In this document: one piece after another, positions 25,703 to 34,420 of the stretch
Numbering within the stretch: position 1 is the stretch's first letter
Layout: every line of letters starts with the position of its first letter
DNA from: Fibrella forsythiae
Lineage (GTDB): Bacteria > Bacteroidota > Bacteroidia > Cytophagales > Spirosomataceae
DNA length: 45,637 bases
Direction of reading: 5' to 3'
Assembly (NCBI RefSeq): GCF_017353175.1
Contig: NZ_JAFMYW010000016.1
Span: 1 to 45,637 of the forward strand
Program-made: the position numbers and the translations under genes
The notes under the pieces: generated by a model
Told to the model about the DNA's origin: nothing
The model's input: only the letters and a program-made list of their open reading frames with translations
Databases searched by the model: none

Positions 25703-25779
25703 TCACTTCAGTAGCTATAAACAAACATCCCCCCCCGCTATGACGGGGGGGGGATGTTTGTTTATAGCTACTGAAGTGA
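25703..25779. repeat. Long near-perfect inverted repeat with poly-C/poly-G core
   Basis: TCACTTCAGTAGCTATAAAC at 25703-25722 and the following bases, ending in a run of eight C, are mirrored to 25779, where the run has nine G. The arms are about 35 bp and the loop about 6 bases. No T-run follows closely and no gene adjoins. Such a structure would form a very stable hairpin in RNA or a cruciform in DNA. Confidence 0.9.
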
Positions 25780-26548
25780 CGCTTTTTGTGGTCCCTTCTT
25801 TCCTCAGTACATCAGGTCTGTCAACAGGATGACTGAGCGGCTACTGGAATCAAAGGCCACTCAATCAAGTTGAGCGGGACCCGCATGCCTGCCAGTGGGG
25901 CATGGCGGCCGAAAAGGAGAAACCACCCTATCGGTAACCCGGATGCTATTCTGTCCCTGACTTAAAGGGAGCAGACACAGTAACCAACAGAGTAGGCGCA
26001 TGGGCAGCTATGCCCCGCCGCTCAGTGGCAGAACTGGTTTTGAAACGTACCTATGGAAACGGGTTACGACTAATCCGGTAGCTACTTGACGGGCCATGCA
26101 AGAAAGTGTTCAATCTAGATTAATGAATTTTGCCTAACAATTTTTAACTAAAGCTCTGACAATAAATAGTTTATAGTTAGAGAATTAGTTAAGTAAATAT
26201 GCCCCATCCTGGGCAATGGATGCCCCAAAGATTCTGACGCGACGAAACGAGACAAATCACGCCTTGTCCCGTAACCATCTATAATCCAGTAGCTTGACTT
26301 TTCCTTTCCTTAAGTGGCATGGTTTTGACGATCAAATATTGAACAAGTACACACGGATAAAATGATAAAAAGGGTTCAGACGGCCCGATAACCGGCTGGC
26401 CATTGGCCATCTCACCGCTCCCTGCCTAAGTAAAGCTGCACGCGGCCACTTACCAGCAATGGGTAGCTAGCCAAGGAGGTCGTGGTGACAGCCTAAAAGA
26501 TCAGTGACGCTATCCAGGTGGGACCAACCATGGATAAAACTGACAAGA

Positions 26549-26586
26549 GGTCAATGAATTGACGAATAACGGTCAATTCATTGACC
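26549..26586. repeat. 15-bp-arm inverted repeat
   Basis: GGTCAATGAATTGAC (26549-26563) is exactly complementary in reverse to 26572-26586, with an 8-base loop. Each arm is itself partly palindromic (GTCAAT/ATTGAC), which suits a pair of operator half-sites. Confidence 0.75.
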
Positions 26587-26873
26587 GACAAGCGCGAAGC
26601 TTATCTGGATTACCGAAACAGAAAACCTGACTGGAGCCGCTACATCAGTCATCAATAAGACGCAGCGTAGCTGCAAACGGACTAGCCGCTGGCTGATTCT
26701 CTCCTGAACCAACTACCTAGCCACTTTAAGAAGGGCCATTTTCTGCCAGGTACTTAAGCTTTATCCTAACGGTGGGCCTTTCGATTACTCACCGGCCGCT
26801 GGTCCAATAGCCCGCTTTCAGCGGCGCTTAGGCCGTCTTTGCACATCTACGAATCATCAACTTACCCATTACT

Positions 26874-27896
26874 ATGGAACACAACCCCTTGTACGCAAAT
26901 CGTCCTTACGGACAAAGCGATTTCATTAAGCGCATCTCCTGGAGCGCCATCTTTGCCGGTGTGCTGGTAGCCATCGTCACCCAAATGCTGCTAACATTGC
27001 TGGGCCTGGGCATTGGCCTGGGTACGATTGACGCCACCGAAGAGCAAAACCCAACGGCTGGCCTGGGCACGGGAAGCGCCATTTGGTACATCATAAGTAG
27101 TTTGGTATCCCTGGCCGTAGGGGGCTGGGTAGCAGGTCGGCTGGCTAATACCCCCCGCTTATTCGATGGAATTATTCACGGGGTACTAACCTGGTGCCTG
27201 GTTACGCTGCTGACCGTGTACTTCTTGACGACGACCATTGGTAGTCTGATTGGGGGAGCGGGACGTTTACTGGGTAGCCTTGTTAGCACGGCCGGTTCGG
27301 CGGTTGCCTCAGCAGCACCGGGCATTAGCTCGGTGGTGGGTGGCCAGCTTAAGGAAAATGGCATTAACCTGGACAAGGTGGATCTGGGCGATCTGAAAGA
27401 GGAAGCCAATCAGCTACTTCGTCAAACGGGCGATCCCAATCTGAATCCTAACGCGCTGGAACGTAAGGCGGCTCAGGCGGGTAACCAAGCCGAAACGGCA
27501 GCCGATCGGGCAGCCAGCAATCCACAGGCGGCTGACGACGTAGCAGGCGGCTTATTCAAGCGCCTCTTCAAACAGGGAGCAGCTACAGTTAACAGCGTTG
27601 ACCGGGAGGATGCGGTTAATGTTGTCATGAAGCGTACCGGTAAGAGCCGGGCTGAGTCGGAGCAGACCGTGGACAGCTGGATCAACACCTACCAGCAGGC
27701 CAAAGTGAAACTGGCTCAGACCGGCCAGGAAGCTACGGTAAAGGCCCGGCAGGGGGCTAATGCAGCGGCCTCCGCCGGATCAAAGGCGGCCATCTTTGGT
27801 TTTTTTGGTTTACTCATTGGGGTAGTTGCCGCTGGTTACGGGGCCAAACTAGGTACCGATTCCAAAGACAATGCGCTTGATCGATCTGCGCAGTAA
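26874..27896 (+). CDS. Integral membrane protein with Ala-rich soluble middle
   Basis: The protein has 340 residues. Hydrophobic segments at about 22-48 (SAIFAGVLVAIVTQMLLTLL), 68-92 and 100-126 are followed by a polar Ala/Gln-rich region (about 150-305) with heptad-like sequence, and a last membrane segment at about 312-335 (AIFGFFGLLIGVVAAGYGAK). It resembles a group of bacterial membrane proteins of unknown function whose N-terminus reads 'W.AIFAG...A'. There is no enzyme motif. A hairpin and a short hypothetical gene follow directly. It may act in envelope stress, but that is only a guess. Confidence 0.75.
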   Translation: MEHNPLYANRPYGQSDFIKRISWSAIFAGVLVAIVTQMLLTLLGLGIGLGTIDATEEQNPTAGLGTGSAIWYIISSLVSLAVGGWVAGRLANTPRLFDGIIHGVLTWCLVTLLTVYFLTTTIGSLIGGAGRLLGSLVSTAGSAVASAAPGISSVVGGQLKENGINLDKVDLGDLKEEANQLLRQTGDPNLNPNALERKAAQAGNQAETAADRAASNPQAADDVAGGLFKRLFKQGAATVNSVDREDAVNVVMKRTGKSRAESEQTVDSWINTYQQAKVKLAQTGQEATVKARQGANAAASAGSKAAIFGFFGLLIGVVAAGYGAKLGTDSKDNALDRSAQ

Positions 27897-27909
27897 CTGA
27901 TTGATTCAG

Positions 27910-27933
27910 GCCCGGCGGATTGGTCCGCCGGGC
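27910..27933. terminator. GC-rich hairpin terminator
   Basis: GCCCGGCGGA (27910-27919) pairs perfectly with TCCGCCGGGC (27924-27933) over a 4-base loop, 13 bases after the membrane-protein stop. The tail TATTACAT is not a clean T-run. Confidence 0.65.
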
Positions 27934-27962
27934 TATTACATGAGCTCTAGTTCGTTTCATCT

Positions 27963-28328
27963 ATGTTAAGCCTTGCCTATACTACTGATTTATTAAGCCA
28001 GACTATTGACCAGTTAACCGGTGAACCGGCTCAACTGACGCCCCAGGCGGGTCTTGCCCGCATTGATGAGTGGCTGTTTCCCCTCTCAGAGGCAGAGAAT
28101 ATGAAGCCGGTAGCCGCTGCGTTGACTCAGCTCAAACTGCTGCTTCAGGCCAGTCCCGTCGATGAGAAAGCCATTCAGGCTCAGCTGGGCACCGTAGCCG
28201 ATGCGTTATCATTATTAAGCGCCGATATGGGAAGCGAGGGCGAAATGCCCGGCCTATTTGATGCGCTGGCGTCGGCCCTACGCCAAACAGGGTCTGTTTC
28301 TAGAGAAATTAATCAATCACCAGCATAG
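27963..28328 (+). CDS. Hypothetical helical protein
   Basis: The protein has 121 residues, almost all predicted helix, acidic and Leu/Ala-rich (PVAAALTQLKLLLQAS). It has no membrane segment or signal peptide. The family is not recognised. It lies 66 bases after the membrane-protein gene, beyond the hairpin, so it may be read through or have its own promoter. Confidence 0.6.
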   Translation: MLSLAYTTDLLSQTIDQLTGEPAQLTPQAGLARIDEWLFPLSEAENMKPVAAALTQLKLLLQASPVDEKAIQAQLGTVADALSLLSADMGSEGEMPGLFDALASALRQTGSVSREINQSPA

Positions 28329-28501
28329 CGACACGCTTCTAAAGCCTACTATCCGGTTGCTACAGACTGCTGGTCCTATTGGTCAAACTGTTATCATCCT
28401 AATCTGTCCAGGAACGTGTAGTCTATAGCCTTTTAACCGGGTTTCAACCGCTCTGCCTGAACGCGGTTAAACGCTTAGTTGTTGTACCAACATATACGTA
28501 C

Positions 28502-28900
28502 ATGATGGCGACAAACGGGCAACATATTTATCTGGTGGATGATGACGAGGATGATCAGTTTCTGCTTCAGGGCTTGATCAAGGCTCATAGTCCAGCGACC
28601 AGCGTCCAGGTTCTGGGCGACGGTGAGCAGCTGCTAAAGGCCCTTGAGGCGGCCGAGTCGCTGCCCACTCTGGTGCTACTTGATCTGAATATGCCCCGCA
28701 TGAACGGCATGGAAGCCCTTGAACGCATTCGAACCAGCAAGGCTTATGCTAATCTGCGGGTGATTATCCTGACGACCTCGGACAGCGAGCAAGACCGGCA
28801 AGCGGCACTGCGACTGCGGGCCAGCGATTACCTGATCAAGCCGGGCTCCCATCACCAGATGAATCAGCTCGTGTCGGCCATCAAACACAGTTGGTTATAG
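28502..28900 (+). CDS. Receiver-only response regulator
   Basis: The protein has 132 residues (ATG 28502 or 28505). The receiver is complete: YLVDDDEDDQ, phosphoacceptor in LLDLNMPRMNG, Thr in ILTTSDS and Lys in DYLIKPGS. It resembles the PTLVLLDLNM subgroup. No output domain is present. It converges with the pseudo-receiver at 28985. Confidence 0.87.
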   Translation: MMATNGQHIYLVDDDEDDQFLLQGLIKAHSPATSVQVLGDGEQLLKALEAAESLPTLVLLDLNMPRMNGMEALERIRTSKAYANLRVIILTTSDSEQDRQAALRLRASDYLIKPGSHHQMNQLVSAIKHSWL

Positions 28901-28984
28901 CGCTAGCTAAGTCGGCTCCCTTTTTGTCAAGATGAGTCAACTTCGTATGGTCCAAGCCGGTGAGTTAGTAATCCACTGCCTACC

Positions 28985-29398
28985 TTACTGGTTCAGCTTC
29001 AGCCAATAGCGTAAGACCAGCTCCAGAGTCGCCTGGCTATTGACCCCGCCAATACCTTTTACCAAAAACGAATTTGCCCCCGCTTCGTAGCAACCATCAA
29101 TTTCCTGAATCGGGGCATGGGCACTCATCATGACGATGGGAACCGTCACGTAATACGCCTGACGACGAATATGAAGCAGCGTCTGGTAGCCATCCAGGGC
29201 AGGCATATACTGATTAAGCAAAATCAGGCGTGGCTTTCTGAGCCGGGACAGCTGGTCGACAAACGCTTGGCCATTGCTGAAGCAGCACACCGGATAATCA
29301 GGAAAGAAACGGCGCAGTGTGATCTCAAGCAAAAAGCGATACTTGTCAGAATCATCGACAATACAGATTAGCCGGACAGCTATCGTAGGGGTTTGCAG
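28985..29398 (-). CDS. Pseudo-receiver lacking the phosphoacceptor Asp
   Basis: The frame extends upstream of the TTG at 29332, through LICIVDDSDKYRFL, to a stop at about 29437. It contains no ATG, GTG or TTG before the essential first strand. CTG at 29398 (LQTPTIAVRLIC), giving 137 residues, aligns with the MNTPNLVC start of the receiver at 23959. The acidic pair is present, but the phosphoacceptor motif reads LLNQYMPALDG, with Asn in place of Asp. The Lys is kept (FLVKGI). Either it is a phosphorylation-independent receiver with a CTG start, or a gene that lost its start codon and is decaying. Confidence 0.6.
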   Translation of the reverse strand: MQTPTIAVRLICIVDDSDKYRFLLEITLRRFFPDYPVCCFSNGQAFVDQLSRLRKPRLILLNQYMPALDGYQTLLHIRRQAYYVTVPIVMMSAHAPIQEIDGCYEAGANSFLVKGIGGVNSQATLELVLRYWLKLNQ

Positions 29399-29718
29399 CG
29401 TAGTTACCTGAAAGAACGGCGCGTCTGGTTATGTGTCGATGAGGCCAACCACTTGTTAGCGTACGGATAGCACTCAATCGGCTTGACATGGATGCATCGG
29501 GGACAAGGCGTTAGACTGGTTTATTCGCCTTGAATGGCAATTAGCCACCTGAGCCATCGACCAGTCTTAAGAGACCGGCGGCCACCTTAAATTTAGTCGA
29601 TCAATTAATGGCCCCGGGCAGCCCTGCCTGCTGCCAAAGACTGGTAACTAATGTTTACGAACTATCTCAGTGATGATTCGTTCAACTTCCTTGACCCACT
29701 CCATTTGTTACGCCAGCA
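29399..29718. other. Gene-free divergent spacer
   Basis: This 320-base spacer between the pseudo-receiver and the hybrid kinase gene shows no coding frame, hairpin or clear promoter box. Confidence 0.4.
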
Positions 29719-32142
29719 ATGCCGACAGACTATACCCCACTAGAGCCGGATGAATTCAACGAGTTTTATCAGGTAGGCTTTAGGGCTATGAACCAGGGAT
29801 TCTGCCTGTTGGAGAAGGTGGATACATCCCCAGGTGAGGCCACTGATTTTCGTTATCTACTGGTCAATCCCGCCTTTGAACAGCGATCCGGCCTGCACCA
29901 GGTGATGGGTAAAAGGCTTCGGGACGTAGTGCCTGGCATCGAAGAGCACATAGTGGCCTATTACGATCAAGTCGCCCTGACGGGGGAGCCGGTCGAGTTT
30001 GAGACGTACGTTGCCACGCTGAAAGCCTGGATTAGTGCCTACGCGTTTTGCATTCGTCAGCAGCAGCCCGCCCGGATAGCCGTTCTTTTCACCAATATTA
30101 CCGCTCGCAAGCGGGCTGAAAAAGCGCTTGGCCAGCGCGAGCAGCGGCAGGCCTTCCTGCTTAGACTGAGCGATGCACTTGGCTCCCTGGCAGATCCTGT
30201 TGCTATTCAGGCCACCGTAACCCGGATGAGCATGGACTATCTGGAAACTGACCGCAGCTATTACTGCGAGATAGAAGGCGACCAGGTAACCATTCGGCGA
30301 GATGCATACCGGGCTGGATTGGCATCCGTGGCGGCGGTGTATTCCCTGAGCCACCTGCCCCTCTTTAAAGCCTTGTCCCAGGCTGGTCGTCCCATCGTGG
30401 TAGAAGATGTTACTACGACAAATTTGTTCGATGAGGCGCTGAAACAGCTCTGTCTGAAGTTCGGCATTTTGTCTTGCCTTAATGTGCCGGTACTCAAGCA
30501 GGGTCAGCTGATCGGTAATTTTTGTCTCGCCCAGCGCGCGCCCAGGCAGTGGACTATCCTGGACACAGAACTAGCCCAGGAACTAGCCCAGCGCACCTGG
30601 GCAGCCATTGAACAGGCACGGGCTGAGATGGCCCTGCGCGAATCAGAGAATCATTTCCGCTTGACCATTGAAGCCGCCCGGGTTGGCACCTGGGACTGGA
30701 ACCTGATGACCGATGAGGTAGTGTGGAACGAACAGCACTTCTGGCTCTTTGGCATGGAGCCCCGCCCCGGTCCGGTCAGTCCCAGCGTATACATGGATCA
30801 TGTGCATCCCGATGAGCGCGAGCGGATTGGCCAGTTGTTGCAAGCGGCTATCGATAGCCTGGGCATTTTCGATACGGAGTTCTGCGCCGTGCTCGAGGAC
30901 GGTTCTCAGCGGTGGATGAGTGGGTACGGGCGCGTGGTGGAAACGATCCAGGGGCGGGCCACCCGCATGAGCGGGGTGATGTTTGACGTGGATAAGCGCA
31001 GGCGGGCCGAGGACGCGCTTCGGCAGGCCGACCGCCGCAAAGACGAGTTTCTGGCCCTACTCGCCCACGAGCTGCGTAACCCCATGGCTACCCTGAGCAG
31101 CACCCTGCGGCTACTGGAGGTAACCGGCGGGCAGCACCCGAGCCTACCCCTGTCAATGGCCATTGCCCTGATGCAGCGGGAGGTGACCCACCTGGTACGC
31201 CTGGTGGATGACCTGCTGGACGTCAGTCGCATTAGCCAGGGCAAGATGCTGCTCTCCATCGAACGGCTGGATCTGGCGAGCTTGGTTGGCCAGGTCCTCC
31301 AGACCGCCCGCTCCGAGTTTACCACCGCCAGTTTAAGCTTGACTATATCACTTCCTGAAGGGCCTCTCTACCTGGCGGGAGATGCTGCCCGGCTTCGGCA
31401 GGTGGTGAGCAATCTGCTCCACAACGCCCTTAAATTTACCCCTCCTGGTGGTCAGGTCTGGCTGAGTCTGGACAGACTGGCTACCGAGGCAGCTCTACGG
31501 GTAAGGGACACCGGCGTTGGTATACCAGCTCATGAGCTGGGGCGCATCTTTGAGATGTTTGCCCAGGTGGATACCTCCCTGGGACGCTCACAGGATGGTC
31601 TGGGCCTGGGCTTGACCCTGGTGCATGAACTGGTTAGTCTGCACGGGGGCCGGGTCGAAGCCTTTAGCGCAGGAATGAGTGAGGGTAGTGAGTTTGTGGT
31701 CTTTTTGCCCCTCCTGCCTGTTTCTGCAGAAACAGTCACGGCGGTGTCTACGCTTGAGCTGATAAAATCAGCTGTGCATCGGCTGCTGCTAATTGACGAT
31801 AATGCGGATGCGGTGTTAAGTTTGTCCTTGCTACTGGAACTGGAGGGCTACGAGGTCACTACGGCCACTAGTGGTGAAGAGGGGATCCAAATCGCCGGGG
31901 CGCTTAAGCCAACCGTTATTCTGTGTGATATCAGCATGCCAGGGATGGATGGCTACCAAACCTGCCAACACATTCGCCAGCAATCCTGGGGAAAGTCCCT
32001 ATTTATGATTGCGCTAACGGGCTATGGGCAAGAGGATGATAAACGGCGCACCAGGGAGGCTGGCTTCAATGCTCACCTGGTTAAGCCAGTGGATATAGCG
32101 GATTTGAGCACCTTGCTCAGTGAACTACCCCTTCCTACTTAA
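29719..32142 (+). CDS. Soluble hybrid histidine kinase (PAS-GAF-PAS-kinase-receiver)
   Basis: The protein has 807 residues. Order: PAS (about 15-130), GAF (about 150-310), PAS (about 315-435), dimerisation domain with LAHELRNPMAT (His450), ATPase (NLLHNALKF, RDTGVGI, GLGLTLV) and a C-terminal receiver (about 690-805) with LLIDDNAD, phosphoacceptor in LCDISMPGMDG and Lys in HLVKPVD. The HELRNP H-box differs from the SHDLQEP type of the other kinases, so it has a separate origin. No membrane segment is present. The built-in receiver suggests a phosphorelay needing an HPt protein. Confidence 0.92.
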   Translation: MPTDYTPLEPDEFNEFYQVGFRAMNQGFCLLEKVDTSPGEATDFRYLLVNPAFEQRSGLHQVMGKRLRDVVPGIEEHIVAYYDQVALTGEPVEFETYVATLKAWISAYAFCIRQQQPARIAVLFTNITARKRAEKALGQREQRQAFLLRLSDALGSLADPVAIQATVTRMSMDYLETDRSYYCEIEGDQVTIRRDAYRAGLASVAAVYSLSHLPLFKALSQAGRPIVVEDVTTTNLFDEALKQLCLKFGILSCLNVPVLKQGQLIGNFCLAQRAPRQWTILDTELAQELAQRTWAAIEQARAEMALRESENHFRLTIEAARVGTWDWNLMTDEVVWNEQHFWLFGMEPRPGPVSPSVYMDHVHPDERERIGQLLQAAIDSLGIFDTEFCAVLEDGSQRWMSGYGRVVETIQGRATRMSGVMFDVDKRRRAEDALRQADRRKDEFLALLAHELRNPMATLSSTLRLLEVTGGQHPSLPLSMAIALMQREVTHLVRLVDDLLDVSRISQGKMLLSIERLDLASLVGQVLQTARSEFTTASLSLTISLPEGPLYLAGDAARLRQVVSNLLHNALKFTPPGGQVWLSLDRLATEAALRVRDTGVGIPAHELGRIFEMFAQVDTSLGRSQDGLGLGLTLVHELVSLHGGRVEAFSAGMSEGSEFVVFLPLLPVSAETVTAVSTLELIKSAVHRLLLIDDNADAVLSLSLLLELEGYEVTTATSGEEGIQIAGALKPTVILCDISMPGMDGYQTCQHIRQQSWGKSLFMIALTGYGQEDDKRRTREAGFNAHLVKPVDIADLSTLLSELPLPT

Positions 32143-32321
32143 CCTTAGGGTGCAGCTGATCCGGGCCAATGCTCAACGGAGGGCAGTACGCTGGCCACAA
32201 GCCTGCCTGGCTGCGCTAGACCTCCTTTGTCTAGTACCTTGCAACCAGGCTAGATATCGCCGACTCTTTGCTAGCTGATCTTACTGATGCCAACCAGATG
32301 AAAATTAGTGGCCAGTACCTC

Positions 32322-32798
32322 TTAGTAGTCTATCCGCAGTTGTCGGTCTAACGCCAGATCTTGGAGCATCAGCACGGCATTAGCCTGCTTTATCGGCTGA
32401 ATAAGAAAGCTCCCTGCGTCAACTCGTGACGACATGTCCCGTTGAAGATGCGCATCAGAAGTCGTTAGAATCGTCACCGGCAAGCGGTAGAAGGCAATGG
32501 TGGCCCGCAGTCCTTGCAGGGTGTCCAACCCGCTCTGATACTGCATATTCAGATCCAGCAGAATCAGCCTGGGCAGTACATCTGACCACCTGTCATCAAC
32601 CGAAGCGTCGATTATCCCAGCGCGTATCACCGCCGGGGATGCCTCCCGGAGCGAATAGAAATCATCCGGCTCATCATCAACTACCCAGATTAGGGATGGA
32701 TGAGCCAGAACCGGGCCCAGCCTATTTAGGGGGGAGTAGACCCGGCCGAAGGCCCAACGCATAAACAGCGTAGTAGCCAGCGAAAATGCATGTATCAT
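32322..32798 (-). CDS. Degenerate receiver paralogue
   Basis: The protein has 158 residues. It shares WVVDDEPDD, the phosphoacceptor motif LLDLNMQYQSG and TILTTSDA with the receiver at 24788. However, it has a shortened segment between the second and third strands, and the conserved Lys motif FLTKPVRQ of its paralogue reads FLIQPIKQ. The N-terminal 30 residues have no counterpart. Loss of the Lys normally uncouples phosphorylation from the conformational switch. It is probably on the way to becoming a pseudogene. Confidence 0.65.
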   Translation of the reverse strand: MIHAFSLATTLFMRWAFGRVYSPLNRLGPVLAHPSLIWVVDDEPDDFYSLREASPAVIRAGIIDASVDDRWSDVLPRLILLDLNMQYQSGLDTLQGLRATIAFYRLPVTILTTSDAHLQRDMSSRVDAGSFLIQPIKQANAVLMLQDLALDRQLRIDY

Positions 32799-33121
32799 GG
32801 GTATACAGGTTGGTCTCCCATCAGTGAGGTGAGCAGCGCATATCGGTCAAAACAAGTACCAGTCCACCTCTCTGGATTAGGCAGATGGCCAGCCAGAGCC
32901 AGAAAAGTGGACTCTATCCTTTCCCTGCTCGAGGTAATTGGGAAAAGACCATTGGCGCGATCTATATATCTTGTCGGTCTGCACGGGTAACAGGGCCAGT
33001 TTGGGAAAGAACCTACCAGGGTCATAGTACGCTGTCGTGTCGGAGTGAAGCGGGCCTGCTGGCGCTGGCTGGTGCGCTATTTGAAGTGCGGTCATTGAGG
33101 CTTTAGGGTGCAGTAGATAGG
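32799..33121. other. Gene-free spacer
   Basis: These 323 bases have several overlapping open frames on both strands and none with credible composition. It may contain decayed coding sequence. Confidence 0.35.
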
Positions 33122-33424
33122 CTACCGGGAGAAGGGCTTCAATCGGCTTCGCAACACCGCCTGTACCCGCTCAAGTGGTAATCCCAGTTTATGAGATAGC
33201 CCAATGAGGTAGGATAGCACATGAGGTGCTGTTAAGGGGTAGCTGTCCTGCTCTTGCCAGGCCTTAACCAGCACGTTAGCCAAAATCACTTCCGAATGGG
33301 AAACAGGTAGGTTGGCCAGCAAAATGACACCCCACAGACGGGGCGCGTATTGCTGATAAAAGGCGTAATAGGCTTGCTGATCCTGGCCAGAACTTAGCTC
33401 ATTGGCAACTGTGTTAGGTACCAT
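33122..33424 (-). CDS. Sigma-70 region-2-like single-domain protein, copy 1
   Basis: The protein has 100 residues. Residues about 17-85 follow the pattern of sigma-70 region 2 in Bacteroidota ECF factors: YxxFYQQYAPRLWGVIL, then a helix in the region 2.2 position (SEVILANVLVKAWQEQDSYP), then LSYLIGLSHKLGL where ECF factors read 'tWlxxIaRNla'. Region 4 is entirely absent, and the polar residues of region 2.2 that contact core polymerase are mostly replaced. It cannot be a complete sigma factor; a sigma mimic, an anti-sigma partner or a remnant are possible. A close paralogue lies at 33930. It is divergent from the gene at 33632. Confidence 0.55.
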   Translation of the reverse strand: MVPNTVANELSSGQDQQAYYAFYQQYAPRLWGVILLANLPVSHSEVILANVLVKAWQEQDSYPLTAPHVLSYLIGLSHKLGLPLERVQAVLRSRLKPFSR

Positions 33425-33440
33425 CTTGTAACTTATTTGC

Positions 33441-33575
33441 GCTTATTGGCCAATAAGCCACTGACATCCCTACAGGCGCAGCGATGTCAGTGGGTAAAGC
33501 GGCAGCAAAGGGCCGTACGTAATCCTGATACGTAGTGGCGTTATCCGGAATAAACCCAAACCGGATAACGGCCAC
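33441..33575. promoter_or_regulatory. Cluster of three inverted repeats in divergent spacer
   Basis: GCTTATTGGCCAATAAGC at 33441-33458 is a perfect 18-bp palindrome. CCACTGACATC at 33458-33468 pairs with 33483-33493. GTGGCGTTATCCGG at 33535-33548 pairs with 33561-33575 with a one-base bulge. All lie in the 207 bases between the sigma-like gene and the gene at 33632 and could be operators or leader hairpins. Confidence 0.7.
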
Positions 33576-33631
33576 CAGGGGGCTAACTCACCCACCACCA
33601 GTAAAGGTATAGGGGCTAAAGTCCTTAAATT

Positions 33632-33898
33632 ATGATGCGTATCAACTTCATTTATGATGGCTGTACCCATGACTTGGAGCGCAGCAGTGGCATCTACAAC
33701 CTGAAACAAGCCGGTGTTTACAGTCAGCTCGGCAGACTCACGGCAACTATAGATTTTTTGACCCTGCAAATGAGCCTCCTTCGGCCTGAAACAGACTTAC
33801 TTGCCTGCACCTTTTGCGAACTACTGGCTACTCCCTTCGTCGGTAAGGTCCGCCTTAGCCAATCACAGGCCTTTGTCATCAGCCCGTTGACGGGCTAA
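33632..33898 (+). CDS. Hypothetical protein divergent from sigma-like gene
   Basis: The protein has 88 residues, starting MMRINFIYDGCTHDLERSSG. The core (GIYNLKQAGVYSQL...) matches residues about 48-105 of the protein at 24421, so this is a shorter family member. A truncated third copy starts at 34421. It contains two Cys and is soluble. No known domain is recognised. The overlapping minus-strand frame is a shadow. Confidence 0.55.
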   Translation: MMRINFIYDGCTHDLERSSGIYNLKQAGVYSQLGRLTATIDFLTLQMSLLRPETDLLACTFCELLATPFVGKVRLSQSQAFVISPLTG

Positions 33899-33929
33899 CC
33901 TGTTTATAGCCTGGGGATGATTAGCGGGG

Positions 33930-34247
33930 CTATTTCTGCACTTGTGAGCGGGTGAATAAGGTTAATCTTGCCCTTAGGAGCACCTGCGCCCGTTCAGTAG
34001 GCAGTCCCTCTCTATAAGCTAGTCCAATAAGATGGGACAGCATATAAGGACTTGTTAATGGATAAGTATCCTGCTGCTGCCAGGCCTTGATCAAGGTGTT
34101 GGCCAGTACGACTTCTGCCTGCAAGGAAGGCAGGTCGGCCAGCAAAATAATGCTCCATAGCTTAGGGGCGTACCGCGCATAGAAGTCGTAATAAAGTTGC
34201 TGATTGGAACCAGATCTGTGACCAAAGGGCAGGGGGGCAGGCTTCAT
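33930..34247 (-). CDS. Sigma-70 region-2-like single-domain protein, copy 2
   Basis: The protein has 105 residues, closely related to copy 1 along its length (YYDFYARYAPKLWSIILLAD..., EVVLANTLIKAWQQQDTYP, LSHLIGLAYREGL). It has the same region-2-like pattern and again no region 4. Conservation of helix positions with many conservative changes suggests that both copies were under selection as proteins. It is divergent from a truncated relative of the 33632 gene, reproducing the arrangement of copy 1. Confidence 0.55.
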   Translation of the reverse strand: MKPAPLPFGHRSGSNQQLYYDFYARYAPKLWSIILLADLPSLQAEVVLANTLIKAWQQQDTYPLTSPYMLSHLIGLAYREGLPTERAQVLLRARLTLFTRSQVQK

Positions 34248-34288
34248 CTGGCAAGTGCGTTAAACCAACAGGCAATACGTAAGAGGTA

Positions 34289-34309
34289 GGGTGGCCTTAG
34301 TGGCCACCC
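34289..34309. terminator. Hairpin upstream of sigma-like copy 2
   Basis: GGGTGGCC (34289-34296) pairs with GGCCACCC (34302-34309) over 5 bases, with GGTA/TACC flanks that lengthen the stem. It lies in the divergent spacer, so a regulatory role is as likely as termination. Confidence 0.5.
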
Positions 34310-34420
34310 CTTACCACTTATAGAGTAGTCACTCGTTGAAGAGTACCACAACTAGATAATTATGCAGTTATGATCTGTTCTTCAGGCAACAAAAGTAGAG
34401 GGGTTGGCCCTCAGCTATTT

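Larger units (their letters stand above)
25400..26873. other. 1.47-kb gene-free region
   Basis: No convincing coding frame is found on either strand. It holds the long hairpin at 25703-25779, a 15-bp-arm inverted repeat at 26549-26586, and an AT-rich stretch with TTAACTAA/TTAGTTAA at about 26143-26195. The promoter of the membrane protein at 26874 should lie at the right end. Its size and lack of genes are unusual in this window. Confidence 0.5.

Noticed and set aside
33470-33769. A 99-codon minus-strand frame opposite the gene at 33632.
   Set aside because: The plus-strand frame has paralogues at 24421 and 34421; this one only mirrors it and runs through the palindrome cluster.
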